A DNA stretch of 64,000 nt from JBHYDC01 sp051861205 (GCA_051861205.1 JBHYDC010000005.1:62001-126000), one strand, 5' to 3'. Shown: positions 53,702 through 62,989, counted from the stretch's first letter. The notes: generated by a model not told the origin, from the letters alone. Program-made: numbers and translations.

Positions 53702-55099
53702 TCACTCCGCGGCGGGCCGCTGGGCGAGTGCGGCGAGGCAGCTCTCCAGCGAGGCCTTTTCGATGCCGGCATAGTGGTCGAACTCATTCAGCACTTCGAC
53801 GCCGAGATCGGCCTCAAAACGCTTCTGGTTCGGCGAGGGGGTGAACTCTTGCTGCGCACCGTCGCCGAGGTTGGACTGGAAGATGCCCGCGGCGCTGACG
53901 GGCAGGAAATCCTCATAGACAATCGGGTCGAACCGAATGTAGCCCTCGGCGATCAGGCGTTCCGGATCGATGATCGAGGAGACACCCCTCGCGCCCTTTT
54001 CTGTCAGCGAGTAGCTGAAATAGCCGAGCCCTTCGGCGCGGATGACGGCCCAGTCGTCAGGGAACGAATTGAAAATCTCGGCAAGAGCAGCCTCGTAGGC
54101 GTGGGCATTTGAGCCGTCGGCGGTCGGGCGGACAATACTGCGGGTGTCGTCCAGCAGCTTATCATAGAGTGCGCGGCCCTTCGGGGTCAGCGCTACACCG
54201 CGCTGTTCGATTTCGCCGAAGCGCGCGGTATGGGTCCCGGCCTGCAAGCCACCGTCACCATCCCGAAAAGAGACGGACTCCTCAAGCGCCTTGAACGAGG
54301 TTTGACGTAGCAATATCGGGCATTTGCGGATGGGCGGGCCTTCGATAACGGCCTTGGTTGCGATGCCATAAACAGGCATACGCGCCTGCACCTTGTCGAT
54401 GTCGAGCGTGCGCGGCGTCAGATGGTTAATGTGCGGCCCCTTGAACGACACGACGTCGGCGATCAACCGGTGTGCCTCATGAAGGCGATGATGCATCGAG
54501 AGCTCGACATTGGCGTTCTTGTGCCAACGGAAGGTCTCAAGTACTTCTGACACGAAACTGGCAGCGTCTTCCCGGTTCAGTTCGCCGTCTTTCTCGGCCT
54601 TCTCAGTGAGTTCGATAGCCTTAGGCGTGAAGATCCGCCGCTTCGCAAGGATCGCCGCAGCCTCTGCGCGCAGATCTTCATTAGCGATCAGGTCGAGCCT
54701 CAGCAGCGAGGTGAACACACGAAACGGATTGCGCTTCAGCGCCGCTTCATCGACCGGGCGGAAGGCCGTGGAATGTACGGGCACACCGGCAGTCGATAAG
54801 TCATAGTAGCCAACGGGCCACATCCCCATCACTGCGAAGACACGGCGCATCATCGATAGTTCCTCGGGCAGGCCCAGTCGGATCGCTCCGTGGCGCTCCT
54901 CCGAGATGCGGTCCAAGGTATCCGTGGCAAGAAGCTGTTCTTTGATCTCAGGGTGCTCCGCGAGGGTTTCCTCGTTAACTTTGGCAACGAGTTCCATCAG
55001 CGTTCCGTAGGCCGGCACCTCATTGCGGTACATTGAAGACATTGCCCGGGAGAAAGCAGTGCGGATTTCGCTTTCAGAGACCTTGTCGATCATTGCCAT
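53702..55099 (-). CDS. hglS: HglS, 2-oxoadipate dioxygenase/decarboxylase (D-2-hydroxyglutarate synthase, DUF1338)
   Basis: 465 residues from ATG 55099. Family blocks: EERHGAIRLGLPEELSMMRR, MWPVGYYDLSTAGVPVHSTA, GPHINHLTPRTLDIDKVQ and THTARFGEIEQRGVALTP. With this start the metal and substrate residues reported for Pseudomonas putida HglS (His70, Arg74, His226, Glu294, Val402/Ser403) fall on H70, R74, H226, E296 and V401/S402, so the site is complete. ATG 55123 would add eight residues and shift the numbers away from the homologue. It converts 2-oxoadipate plus O2 to D-2-hydroxyglutarate and CO2 with Fe(II). LysR is divergent 101 bp away. Confidence 0.9.
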   Translation of the reverse strand: MAMIDKVSESEIRTAFSRAMSSMYRNEVPAYGTLMELVAKVNEETLAEHPEIKEQLLATDTLDRISEERHGAIRLGLPEELSMMRRVFAVMGMWPVGYYDLSTAGVPVHSTAFRPVDEAALKRNPFRVFTSLLRLDLIANEDLRAEAAAILAKRRIFTPKAIELTEKAEKDGELNREDAASFVSEVLETFRWHKNANVELSMHHRLHEAHRLIADVVSFKGPHINHLTPRTLDIDKVQARMPVYGIATKAVIEGPPIRKCPILLRQTSFKALEESVSFRDGDGGLQAGTHTARFGEIEQRGVALTPKGRALYDKLLDDTRSIVRPTADGSNAHAYEAALAEIFNSFPDDWAVIRAEGLGYFSYSLTEKGARGVSSIIDPERLIAEGYIRFDPIVYEDFLPVSAAGIFQSNLGDGAQQEFTPSPNQKRFEADLGVEVLNEFDHYAGIEKASLESCLAALAQRPAAE

Positions 55100-55200
55100 T
55101 GCTCTTGGGTGATTGCGTTTCATTCCTAGCTGGCATAATAGCTTCGCGAATGGGCTCTGTATTGTGACGTTTTTTTGTTAGTTGATAAGGAAACGGAATA

Positions 55201-56133
55201 ATGCTTCGAAGATCGCTTGTCCCAGACGTCACAAATTTGCAGGCCTTCGAGTGCGCTGCGCGTCATGAGAACTTTTCACGGGCTGCGGAAGAGCTACACC
55301 TCACGCAAGGCGCGATTAGTCGCCAAATCGCAGATCTGGAGCAGCAAACAGGGTTAAAATTATTTGAACGCATAAGGCGTCGTGTTGTCCTTTCAGACGC
55401 AGGGCGAAGGTTTTTGCCAGAGGTTAGACAGTTTTTGCTTCAATCTGAACGCCTGATGATTGGGGCGGTAGCTGCAGGCACAATGAATTCGTCATTGCGC
55501 GTCGCGACGTTGCCTACTTTTGGAGCCAAATGGTTGGTGCCCAAGTTAGGAAGGTTTTTTACACGGCATCCTGACGTCGCGCTTTCAGTGGAGTCTCGCT
55601 CCACGCCCTTCAGCTTTTCAGAAGAACAATTCGATTTGGCGATACATTTCGGGCAACCCACCTGGGCTGGCGCAACAGCGACATTCCTCTGCGCCGAAAC
55701 GGTGTTGCCTGTCACAAGCCTCGATCTGCGGGAACGATTTTCCAGCGGTAAAACAGATTTCTGGTCTGCTGCGCCACTTCTGCATTTAACCACAAGACCG
55801 AGCTTATGGTCGGATTGGGCGGCATATCATAATGTCGAGGTACCGCAAGCGTATCGGGGCATGCGATTTGACCAGTTTTCGATGCTTATCTCCGCCGCCA
55901 TCGCTGGACTAGGGGTCGCGCTTATCCCCACGTATCTGATTGAAGACGAACTTGGTTGCGACGCATTGGTAGCCATATTCAACAAGTCAATGCGCACCGA
56001 AAACGCTTATTACGTAATTCGACCTGAACACAAAAGCACTTTTGCTCCGGCTATGGAATTTCAACAATGGCTTTTACACGAAATTGGACGATCGAATTAC
56101 GACCATTCTACGCTCAAACTTGACAGTGTTTAG
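55201..56133 (+). CDS. LysR-type regulator (GcvA-like)
   Basis: 310 residues. The HTH is in NLQAFECAARHENFSRAAEE with LHLTQGAISRQIADLEQQTG, and RRRVVLSDAGRRFLPEV is the GcvA-type linker; the effector domain includes AAIAGLGVALIPTYLIEDEL. It is divergent from hglS, the usual position for a LysR regulator that autoregulates and activates the neighbouring operon, so it probably responds to an intermediate of the lysine route. No T-N11-A site is obvious in the short intergenic space. Confidence 0.87.
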   Translation: MLRRSLVPDVTNLQAFECAARHENFSRAAEELHLTQGAISRQIADLEQQTGLKLFERIRRRVVLSDAGRRFLPEVRQFLLQSERLMIGAVAAGTMNSSLRVATLPTFGAKWLVPKLGRFFTRHPDVALSVESRSTPFSFSEEQFDLAIHFGQPTWAGATATFLCAETVLPVTSLDLRERFSSGKTDFWSAAPLLHLTTRPSLWSDWAAYHNVEVPQAYRGMRFDQFSMLISAAIAGLGVALIPTYLIEDELGCDALVAIFNKSMRTENAYYVIRPEHKSTFAPAMEFQQWLLHEIGRSNYDHSTLKLDSV

Positions 56134-56336
56134 CGATCTTGTGCTCTCGCTACGAGGGAATATTTGTCCATTCGAATTCATCGGCATGGAAGTATTCTAC
56201 GTGGCCGCTTTGGCACCAAGTTTTGGACGGCCGGGAACTGGAGTTTCCGGGCTTTTGCTCTAAGCCCACACTTCGGGCCGCCGGGAATAAAAGCAAAGGG
56301 TGCCGGATAGCATCTGATTGGAACTAAATATTCGCT

Positions 56337-56779
56337 CTTATTGCGCATCAGCCCTGACCAAGCGACGGCGCTTAGGCTTCTGACCCCCGATGCTATTGGC
56401 GGGATCATGCTTCAATTTGCGACCGGCTGGCTCTCCGACAAGGTAGTGCGACCATAACTGCTTGCGGCCCTGGACCTGCTTACAGCAATATGGACATCGC
56501 TGTTGGTGTTACCGTGCCACGGATGCGCTGTTCGTATCCGCTTTCGTCCTCGGTGGCGCGTTGAGCGTGTACGCTATCTCACTTTCAATCCTGGGCGAAG
56601 GGATTTCGCCGCCGCAGCTCCTGCCAGTCGGCGCAGCGCTGCGCTTCGCCGATCAGGCCGGAGCGATCGTTGGACCGACGATGGCGGGCGCGGCACCCGA
56701 CTTTGGCAACCTTTTCCGCATAGCCGTAATGGCAGGCTGCCCCGCGCTGCCCGTACCCGTTGCGCTGCGCCTCAAGTGA
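56337..56779 (+). pseudogene. C-terminal remnant of an MFS transporter
   Basis: One frame gives SPDQATALRLLTPDAIGG and IMLQFATGWLSDKVVRP-stop, the MFS loop motif (GG..LQ...G.LSD..DRR), then the helix LLAALDLLTAIWTSLLVL. A different frame from about 56520 continues ALFVSAFVLGGALSVYAISL, then AGAIVGPTMAG, and stops at 56779. At least one stop and one frameshift are present and the first six helices are missing. It lies between the LysR and TetR genes. Confidence 0.75.
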
Positions 56780-57422
56780 GGCCGCGTAGAAAGGCATCGA
56801 TGGCGGCGCCGAAGACATCTTCGGTACGGACGGCCGCAATCTCCGGCAACAGCATGCGGGTTGCACACAGCTCCGGACTGTCATAGTTGGCGAGTGATTT
56901 TACATCGGCTTCCTTGCGCTCTGGCGGGGCTGAGAGTAGGCCCCGGATCTCGGCGGTGCAGAGGCCGATGACGACTGCATAATAGCCCAGCAGATAGGTG
57001 GCTGCCCGATCGGGCGGGAACCCGGCACCGAGAAGCGTGCGGTAGACATGCTCGGCGATACGCGCATCCGCCGGTCCGGTTACGTAGAAATCGAAGAGCC
57101 GCGGAAAGACTTCGGGATATTCCTGCGCCACCCGACGATAGTCGTCGGCGAGGGTACGGAGACAATCTTTCCACGGCCGAGTCTCGTCAGGCACAGGCAA
57201 TAGCGCGTTCAAACTGTCGGCCATTGCGCGGTCCAGGCCCTCTTTGGATCCAAAGTGGTGTATCAACGTCATTGGGTTGACACCCGCCGCGACCGCGACT
57301 TTACGCAACGAGAAATTTGCTTCACCCGTCTCGCGGATGACGCGAAACGCTGCCCGTACCAGATCTGTGGGATCAAGGCCGCGTGGGCCAGGTCGGTCGG
57401 TGCGCGTCGAGAACTCCGTCAT
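56772..57422 (-). CDS. TetR-family regulator
   Basis: 216 residues. HTH in LVRAAFRVIRETGEANFSLR with KVAVAAGVNPMTLIHHFGSK. The C-terminal domain (PEVFPRLFDFYVTGPADARI, YLLGYYAVVIGLCTAEIRG) matches TetR proteins controlling transport genes. It overlaps the 3' end of the MFS remnant by eight bases, so it may once have regulated that transporter. The ATG lies 149 bp from the aldehyde dehydrogenase stop; no operator dyad was seen. Confidence 0.83.
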   Translation of the reverse strand: MTEFSTRTDRPGPRGLDPTDLVRAAFRVIRETGEANFSLRKVAVAAGVNPMTLIHHFGSKEGLDRAMADSLNALLPVPDETRPWKDCLRTLADDYRRVAQEYPEVFPRLFDFYVTGPADARIAEHVYRTLLGAGFPPDRAATYLLGYYAVVIGLCTAEIRGLLSAPPERKEADVKSLANYDSPELCATRMLLPEIAAVRTEDVFGAAIDAFLRGLT

Positions 57423-57571
57423 GGCGAAGGATGAACACAGGCAGGAGCCTGTTTCAACTGTTGCGGCATCAAATCGGCCACACGCTCGCCTATGGCTGAG
57501 AGTGCGCCATGAGAGCTACCGTGATGTACTGAATGCGATTCATGGCGGGAGCCAACCGCGTTTCAACTAAT

Positions 57572-58954
57572 CTAGAGGTGCCGCGCAAATACTGAACGTT
57601 GCCGTGTGACACCGTCATACGCAAGATCGCCGTCGGTAACCCCCATTCCCGAAGCCTTCACCCCGCCCCACGGCAACCATGGGTCGGCGTAGTTGCACTG
57701 GTTGATGGCGAAGCTTCCGGCTTCGATCCGGCTGCCGAGTATGAAGGCACGGTCAATGTCTTGGGTCCAGATAGCCGCCGTCAGCCCGTAGTGGCTATCA
57801 TTCATCAATGAAATGGCGGCATCATCGTCCTTGACCGCCATAATCGGCGCCACGGGCCCAAAAGTTTCCTCTCGCATTATCTCCATGTCATGGGTGACCT
57901 GATCAAGTACTACTGGTCCCATGTAGGCGCGCGTAGGTAGATGCTCAAGGCTGCGGTCTCCGTCATGCACGAGCCGCGCACCGGCGGAAATTGCTTCAGC
58001 AACCTGCCGCCGCACGCGATCAGCTGCCTCAACACTGACCAGCGTGCCCATGTCGGCCTCTCCGTTGACGGGATGATCCATCCGGATCTTGGCCGCTTCT
58101 GCAGCGAATGCGCTAGTAAACTCATCTGAGATTTGCCGGTGAACGTATATGCGCTCCACTGAGCAGCAAACTTGACCCGAGTTAGCGAAGGCACCAGCGG
58201 CGATCTCCTTTGCAGCGCGTGCGACATCAACGTCCGCTCGGACATAGACGGGATCTTTGCCGCCGAGCTCAAGGAGGAACGGTTTGAAGTAACCACCCGC
58301 AGCCCGAAACACCTGGCGGCCTCCACGCTCGGAGCCGATGAACCCGACAATGTCGATATCGTCAGACCCGATGAGCCGCTCTGCTTGGCTGTGGGTCATG
58401 TCAATTGACTGGAAGACCCCTTCAGGCAGGCCGGCGGCATGTGCCGCCTCCGCCAATGTCTGTGCGGTAAGCGCGCATTGCGGCGCATGCTTCAAGAGCA
58501 CCGTGTTGCCACCCACGAGAGGAGGAACGATCAGGGGCATACCCGTGGCAAGCGGAAAGTTCCAAGGACAAATCGCAAGCATCACGCCATAGGGTTGGCG
58601 CTCAACCAGTCTCATCGCACCATCACCAACGTCGATGGTACGGGGGGCAAGAGCAGCAGGCGCGAGATCGACGAGACGAGCTCCGGCCCAGGTCCAGGCA
58701 TCCGATTCGTCGGCTTGAGCAAGGGGGCGTCCAATGGACCACGCCACCTGTCTTATGAATTCATCCTTGCGGCGCGCGATCTCAGAAATGAATGCATGCA
58801 CGTGAGCCTGCCTCGCAGACAGGGTTAGCTCTGCCCACATGGCCTGCGCAGTTTGAGCGGCGGTCACGCATTTCTCGACTTGGTGGTCTGTCGCAAAACG
58901 GCGGCGTGCAAGAATGTGGCCGTCGACAGGCGAAATCACTTCAAACTCGGTCAT
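57572..58954 (-). CDS. NAD(P)-dependent aldehyde dehydrogenase
   Basis: 460 residues. The nucleotide-binding YGVMLAICPWNFPLATG, the catalytic Glu in LLELGGKDPVYV and the catalytic Cys in NSGQVCCSVERIYVH are intact, with FGPVAPIM and the C-terminal GGVKASGMG. It belongs to the semialdehyde branch (GabD/Sad-like). It ends the operon of the PotABCD-type importer (28 bp from the ATPase stop). In this neighbourhood, 2-aminoadipate 6-semialdehyde or an aldehyde from the GMC enzyme are the best substrate candidates, unproven. Confidence 0.87.
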   Translation of the reverse strand: MTEFEVISPVDGHILARRRFATDHQVEKCVTAAQTAQAMWAELTLSARQAHVHAFISEIARRKDEFIRQVAWSIGRPLAQADESDAWTWAGARLVDLAPAALAPRTIDVGDGAMRLVERQPYGVMLAICPWNFPLATGMPLIVPPLVGGNTVLLKHAPQCALTAQTLAEAAHAAGLPEGVFQSIDMTHSQAERLIGSDDIDIVGFIGSERGGRQVFRAAGGYFKPFLLELGGKDPVYVRADVDVARAAKEIAAGAFANSGQVCCSVERIYVHRQISDEFTSAFAAEAAKIRMDHPVNGEADMGTLVSVEAADRVRRQVAEAISAGARLVHDGDRSLEHLPTRAYMGPVVLDQVTHDMEIMREETFGPVAPIMAVKDDDAAISLMNDSHYGLTAAIWTQDIDRAFILGSRIEAGSFAINQCNYADPWLPWGGVKASGMGVTDGDLAYDGVTRQRSVFARHL

Positions 58955-58982
58955 TCTTTTCTCGCAATAAGAGATTTGGATC

Positions 58983-60059
58983 TCAGGCGGCGACGAGCCA
59001 CGCCTGCTCTGGCGTCCAGGTCAGATCGACAGTGTCGCCGGAAGAGATGTTCACCAAGTCTGGTGCGCACTCAGCCACTATGATCAACCCCTCTGACACA
59101 CTTACTTCGACGCGCATCAGGTTTCCACGAAACTCCCCTCGCAGAATACGCCCGGTCAGCTTGGGAATGTTTCCGCGTGGCGAGTGACGGTGAAGCACAA
59201 CCGACTCCGGCCGAACGACAAGCAGGGCGCGCCTCCCAGGAAGATCGGGAAAACCGGCAGCCACTCCGAAGGTTTGTCCAGCAGCGCGCACCGTTGTGTA
59301 GTCCGCTTCCACCGTCTGCACCTCGCAGGGCAAAAGGTTTGCGTGCCCGACGAATCCAGCTACGAACGCGTTAGCCGGCGAGCGATAGATTCTCCTCGGA
59401 TCGCCGATGTCGGCGACCCTGCCCCCTTCCATCACGGCGATCCGGTCAGACAGCACAAACGCCTCTTCCTGGTCGTGAGTGACCAAAATGAACGTAATCC
59501 CCACGTCCTGCTGTAGGGCACGCACTTCGCCGTGCATGTGCTGCCGTAACTTCTGATCCAACGCGCTGAACGGCTCATCGAGGAGCAGCACTTTGGGTTC
59601 CCGAACGAGGGCGCGGGCAAGAGCAACCCTCTGCCTTTGACCCCCAGACAACGCAGCAACAGGCCGATCAGCCAATGTCGAAAGCTGCACGCGCTCAAGC
59701 ATGGAACCCGCACGCTTCCGTATTTCCGCGCCTGACCATCCCTTTACTTCAAGCGCGAACGCGACGTTTTCCATCACACTCAGGTGGGGAAAAAGCGCAT
59801 AACCTTGAAACACCATGTTGAGGGGCCGGAGTTCTGGTGGCTGTCGCGTGATTTCGCGGCCATCAAGCCAGATGCTGCCACTGGTGGGTAGATCAAACCC
59901 ACCGATCAAACGGAGGAGCGTAGTTTTACCACAGCCAGACGGACCAAGAAGCGAGAAGAACTCGCCAGCGGCAACGTCGAAGTTGACCGACTGCAGCGCT
60001 TGGAAGGACCCAAAAGTGCGTGTAGCGTCTCGTACTGACAAAAGGGACGGTTTCGTCAT
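58983..60059 (-). CDS. Polyamine-type ABC transporter ATPase (PotA-like)
   Basis: 358 residues. Walker A LLGPSGCGKTTLLRLIGG, signature ALSGGQRQRVALARALV, Walker B VLLLDEPFSALDQ, switch His in ILVTHDQEEAF, and a C-terminal TOBE domain (VVRPESVVLHRHSPRGN). ATG 60059 overlaps the stop of the permease upstream (ATGA) and begins the conserved region; the open frame to 60326 is spurious. The operon order is binding protein, two permeases, ATPase, aldehyde dehydrogenase. Confidence 0.9.
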   Translation of the reverse strand: MTKPSLLSVRDATRTFGSFQALQSVNFDVAAGEFFSLLGPSGCGKTTLLRLIGGFDLPTSGSIWLDGREITRQPPELRPLNMVFQGYALFPHLSVMENVAFALEVKGWSGAEIRKRAGSMLERVQLSTLADRPVAALSGGQRQRVALARALVREPKVLLLDEPFSALDQKLRQHMHGEVRALQQDVGITFILVTHDQEEAFVLSDRIAVMEGGRVADIGDPRRIYRSPANAFVAGFVGHANLLPCEVQTVEADYTTVRAAGQTFGVAAGFPDLPGRRALLVVRPESVVLHRHSPRGNIPKLTGRILRGEFRGNLMRVEVSVSEGLIIVAECAPDLVNISSGDTVDLTWTPEQAWLVAA

Positions 60060-60847
60060 GCTTGGACTCTTGAAAAGTTTGGCGAAGTTCCTCGACGACG
60101 CAGCCATTCTGCCGCGACAATCAGGACAACCGAAGCTAAGAACATCAGCGTTGCAAGTGCGAGTACTTCTGGAAGCTTCTGCGGATATCGCAATTGACCC
60201 CAGATGAATATTGGCAACGTGGTGTCGGCACCTATCAGGAAGAACGACATCATGAAGTCGTCGAACGAGATGGTGAAGGCAAGAAGCGCCGCTGATAGTA
60301 TTCCTGGACTGGCAAGTGGCAACCATACGCGCCGGAAGGCGCCGAAGGGGCCTAGGCCAAGATCGCGCGCAGCTTGCTCCAGCGACACATCGAACGCCTC
60401 CATCCGGGCGGTGATTACGAAAATCACAAACGGCAGGGTTAGAACAACATGGCCAACGAGAACGGTGACGAGCGATAAGCCAGCCCCAATTACTTGTAGT
60501 GCCAGGCTAAGTGCCAAAGCCAAGATCATTACCGGTGCTACGATTGCTAAGGTCAATAGTCCGAGGAAGCTACGTCGCAGCGGAAAACCAGGTTGCGAAA
60601 GTGCATAGGCTGCACCGGCGCCAAGCACAGTTGAGATCAAGGTCGTCAAGGCCGCGATCCGAAGACTGTTCAGCAAGGCATCGATCATTTGATCGTTATG
60701 GGTAAGTGCCGCGAGCCAGCGCGTTGTTAAGCCCTGTAGCGGCAAAGATAGTGTTGCTGAGTCGTTTAGCGCAAAGGTGGCTATTATTATATTTGGCATA
60801 TAAATCAAAACCAGAAAGACTAAAACAAATAACGTCAATTTTTTCAT
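60056..60847 (-). CDS. Polyamine-type ABC transporter permease (PotC-like)
   Basis: 263 residues, six membrane helices starting with LTLFVLVFLVLIYMPNIII. The cytoplasmic coupling loop is EQAARDLGLGPFGAFRRVWL, and SFDDFMMSFFLIGADTTLP is characteristic of PotC/PotI permeases. The start overlaps the PotB stop (ATGA), so the longer open frame to 61342 is not the gene. It pairs with the PotB-like protein. Confidence 0.9.
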   Translation of the reverse strand: MKKLTLFVLVFLVLIYMPNIIIATFALNDSATLSLPLQGLTTRWLAALTHNDQMIDALLNSLRIAALTTLISTVLGAGAAYALSQPGFPLRRSFLGLLTLAIVAPVMILALALSLALQVIGAGLSLVTVLVGHVVLTLPFVIFVITARMEAFDVSLEQAARDLGLGPFGAFRRVWLPLASPGILSAALLAFTISFDDFMMSFFLIGADTTLPIFIWGQLRYPQKLPEVLALATLMFLASVVLIVAAEWLRRRGTSPNFSRVQA

Positions 60848-61701
60848 CGCGCACCTCGTCTCATTATCTTGACGATCGCAATTAGAAGTCCGATCCCGAT
60901 CATGAGCCAGATTGCCGCCATCGTGCCCAATGCAGCGGCAAGTGGCCAATTTTGCCCGCGGGAAAAGATGTTGTAGATCAAAGTGCCGATCATTGTACTG
61001 TCCGGACCACCAAGAAGTCTGGGGGTGATGTAATCGCCGAATACCGGGATGAAAATCAGTGCAGCAGCGGTCGCCACGCCCGGCATGGACAGAGGTAGAA
61101 CAACCCGCAGAAAGGTCCTGGCCGGGCCGTAGCCCAAGTCTCGCGACGCTTGCACGAGCGCCGGATCGAGACGCTCGAGCGTGACGAATACGGGCAGTAT
61201 CGCGAACGTAACCCATGCATGAGTCAGGGCAACCACGACCGCAAAGTCGTTGTAGTCCAACCAATCGAGTGGACGCTCGATCAGCCCAAATTCTAGCAGG
61301 GAGCCGTTGATAACCCCATTGTATCCAAGGATCATGCGCCAACTAAAAATGCGCAGAAGATAGCTTGTCCAGAATGGCAACGTGAGTGCAATGAGCCAGA
61401 TTATCTTGCCGCGGCGTACACGGAAAGCGAGCCACCACGCCACAGGGTATGCGAGCAGCAGGCACGCACACGTCGTTGCGGCGGAGATCAGCGTCGTCTT
61501 CCAAAGAACAATCCTAAACACCGGATCAACGAAAACGTATCGATGATTTGCAATCGTCCAGTCGGCGACCGGCCTTGGCATTGCATTGGTCCAAAAGCCG
61601 AGGATCATCATTCCCGCTACTGGTAGAACTATTGCGCCACACAAAAGAGCGCCAGTAGGAAAGAACAGCAGGCCCTTGAGTCGAAGCGCTCCAGGCAACA
61701 T
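60844..61701 (-). CDS. Polyamine-type ABC transporter permease (PotB-like)
   Basis: 285 residues with six membrane helices (LLFFPTGALLCGAIVLPVAG at the N-terminus) and the coupling loop VQASRDLGYGPARTFLRVVL. LPFWTSYLLRIFSWRMILG is the typical PotB/PotH segment. It starts four bases after the binding protein stop. Together with PotC it would form the channel for a polyamine or a related cation such as an amino acid. Confidence 0.9.
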   Translation of the reverse strand: MLPGALRLKGLLFFPTGALLCGAIVLPVAGMMILGFWTNAMPRPVADWTIANHRYVFVDPVFRIVLWKTTLISAATTCACLLLAYPVAWWLAFRVRRGKIIWLIALTLPFWTSYLLRIFSWRMILGYNGVINGSLLEFGLIERPLDWLDYNDFAVVVALTHAWVTFAILPVFVTLERLDPALVQASRDLGYGPARTFLRVVLPLSMPGVATAAALIFIPVFGDYITPRLLGGPDSTMIGTLIYNIFSRGQNWPLAAALGTMAAIWLMIGIGLLIAIVKIMRRGAR

Positions 61702-61705
61702 TTGC

Positions 61706-62788
61706 TCAAAGTCCCGATTTGATCCGGTCGAACATCATGGTCAACTCCTCCTGGTTTGCGACCGGGCGTTGGAGAATACCGGAGCTCAAATAGGCCTGGG
61801 GATCGCGGGCAAGCCCCTTCGATGCCAGCAGTTCGTCACTGGCCAAGTCGAAAGAGGCCGCCTGAGCAGCGCCGTGCCCAAAAGACTCTATGAGCGCCAG
61901 TCCCGTTTCTATGCTGAGGACTGAGTCGATCAGAGCATAGACTTCATCCAGTTTGTTCTCAGGCGTGTCCTTGACAATGCCGATGCCGCACACCCAGGTC
62001 ATCGGTCTCTCTCTCGGTCGCATGAACCGGACGTCGAGGCCCTGTTGGGCCAGCAGTGCAAAACCAGACTGCCATGTCGTTGCCGCCACTATTTCTCCAG
62101 ATGCAAGGCCATTTACGACATCGGTCTGGCTGGCGGCGTAATAACGCAAAAGCGGACGCTGCCGACGCAGCAACTCTTCGGTTCTTGCGACTTCGTCGGC
62201 GTTCATGGCAAACGGATCCGCCGCGCCGGCCATGATTGCCGCGACCATTACACCGTCGACAATGCTGTCAAAGATTGCCAGCCGACCAGAATAGCGTTCG
62301 TCCCACAGCAGGCTCCAACTTTCCTCAGCAGGCTGGCACAGGTCAGCCCGATAAGTTATTGCAGTCGTGCCCCAGTCGTTCGGCACCCAATAGCGATTAC
62401 CTTCGATCACCGCCTCAGGCAGATCCTTTAGGTACGGGACAAGGCCGGCCCAGTTTGAAAGGCGGCCGACATCGATCGGTTGCAGCACATCGGCCGCCTT
62501 GAAGGCGTTGATCTTGTACGAGCAGAATTGCGTCGCGTCCGGACGATAACCGGTTCGCAGTTTGCCAAGCGCCTCATCTTCATCTCCGAAGATTGAGAAC
62601 TTTGGCTCGCCGTAGCGCTTGACGTAGGAGCTAAAAAACTGCGGGCGATCCCAATCCGACCAGACAAACACTTCGCAGGAGGATTTATCCTGTGCCCAGG
62701 TTCGGGTCGGCAATATGTATGAAATCAACCCGGCCGCCGCAGCGCGTTGCAGCAGCAGCCTGCGGCTAACTGACGATGAGCTTATCAT
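61706..62788 (-). CDS. Polyamine-type ABC transporter binding protein (PotD-like)
   Basis: 360 residues from ATG 62788, which lies six bases after GGGAGG; that decides against ATG 62824. The leader has twin-arginine character (SVSRRLLLQRAAAAGLISYI). The mature part shows the type II spermidine/putrescine fold: YWVPNDWGTTAITYRADLC, YSGRLAIFDSIVDGVMVA, TTWQSGFALLAQQGLDVRFM. The ligand is not decided. It heads the leftward operon that ends with the aldehyde dehydrogenase. Confidence 0.87.
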   Translation of the reverse strand: MISSSSVSRRLLLQRAAAAGLISYILPTRTWAQDKSSCEVFVWSDWDRPQFFSSYVKRYGEPKFSIFGDEDEALGKLRTGYRPDATQFCSYKINAFKAADVLQPIDVGRLSNWAGLVPYLKDLPEAVIEGNRYWVPNDWGTTAITYRADLCQPAEESWSLLWDERYSGRLAIFDSIVDGVMVAAIMAGAADPFAMNADEVARTEELLRRQRPLLRYYAASQTDVVNGLASGEIVAATTWQSGFALLAQQGLDVRFMRPRERPMTWVCGIGIVKDTPENKLDEVYALIDSVLSIETGLALIESFGHGAAQAASFDLASDELLASKGLARDPQAYLSSGILQRPVANQEELTMMFDRIKSGL

Positions 62789-62824
62789 TGATGCCCTCCC
62801 AAACGCATTCTTCGCCGTTATCAT

Positions 62825-62989
62825 CGCGGCGCTTCTGAGCGACCGCGAGCGGCAGAATCGCGATTTGGGGTGCCCTCAATCGGCGAAATGAGAAGCTTGG
62901 CCTTCGTATTGCCACTGTGGAGCTTAGGCGCCATGATTGACCCTGCCCCGTCGAACAAATCCATTTTAATGCAAGCGCTGGCCCACTGA
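62825..62989. other. Short region between the binding protein gene and the IS3 remnant
   Basis: 165 bp with no recognisable gene. Part of an open frame (ending at 62821) reads SPIEGTPNRDSAARGRSEAP in the leftward direction, which I cannot assign. Confidence 0.3.

Noticed and set aside
53502..53705. 67-residue frame between hglS and the aminotransferase
   Set aside because: No ribosome site or homology; could be a remnant but not supportable.
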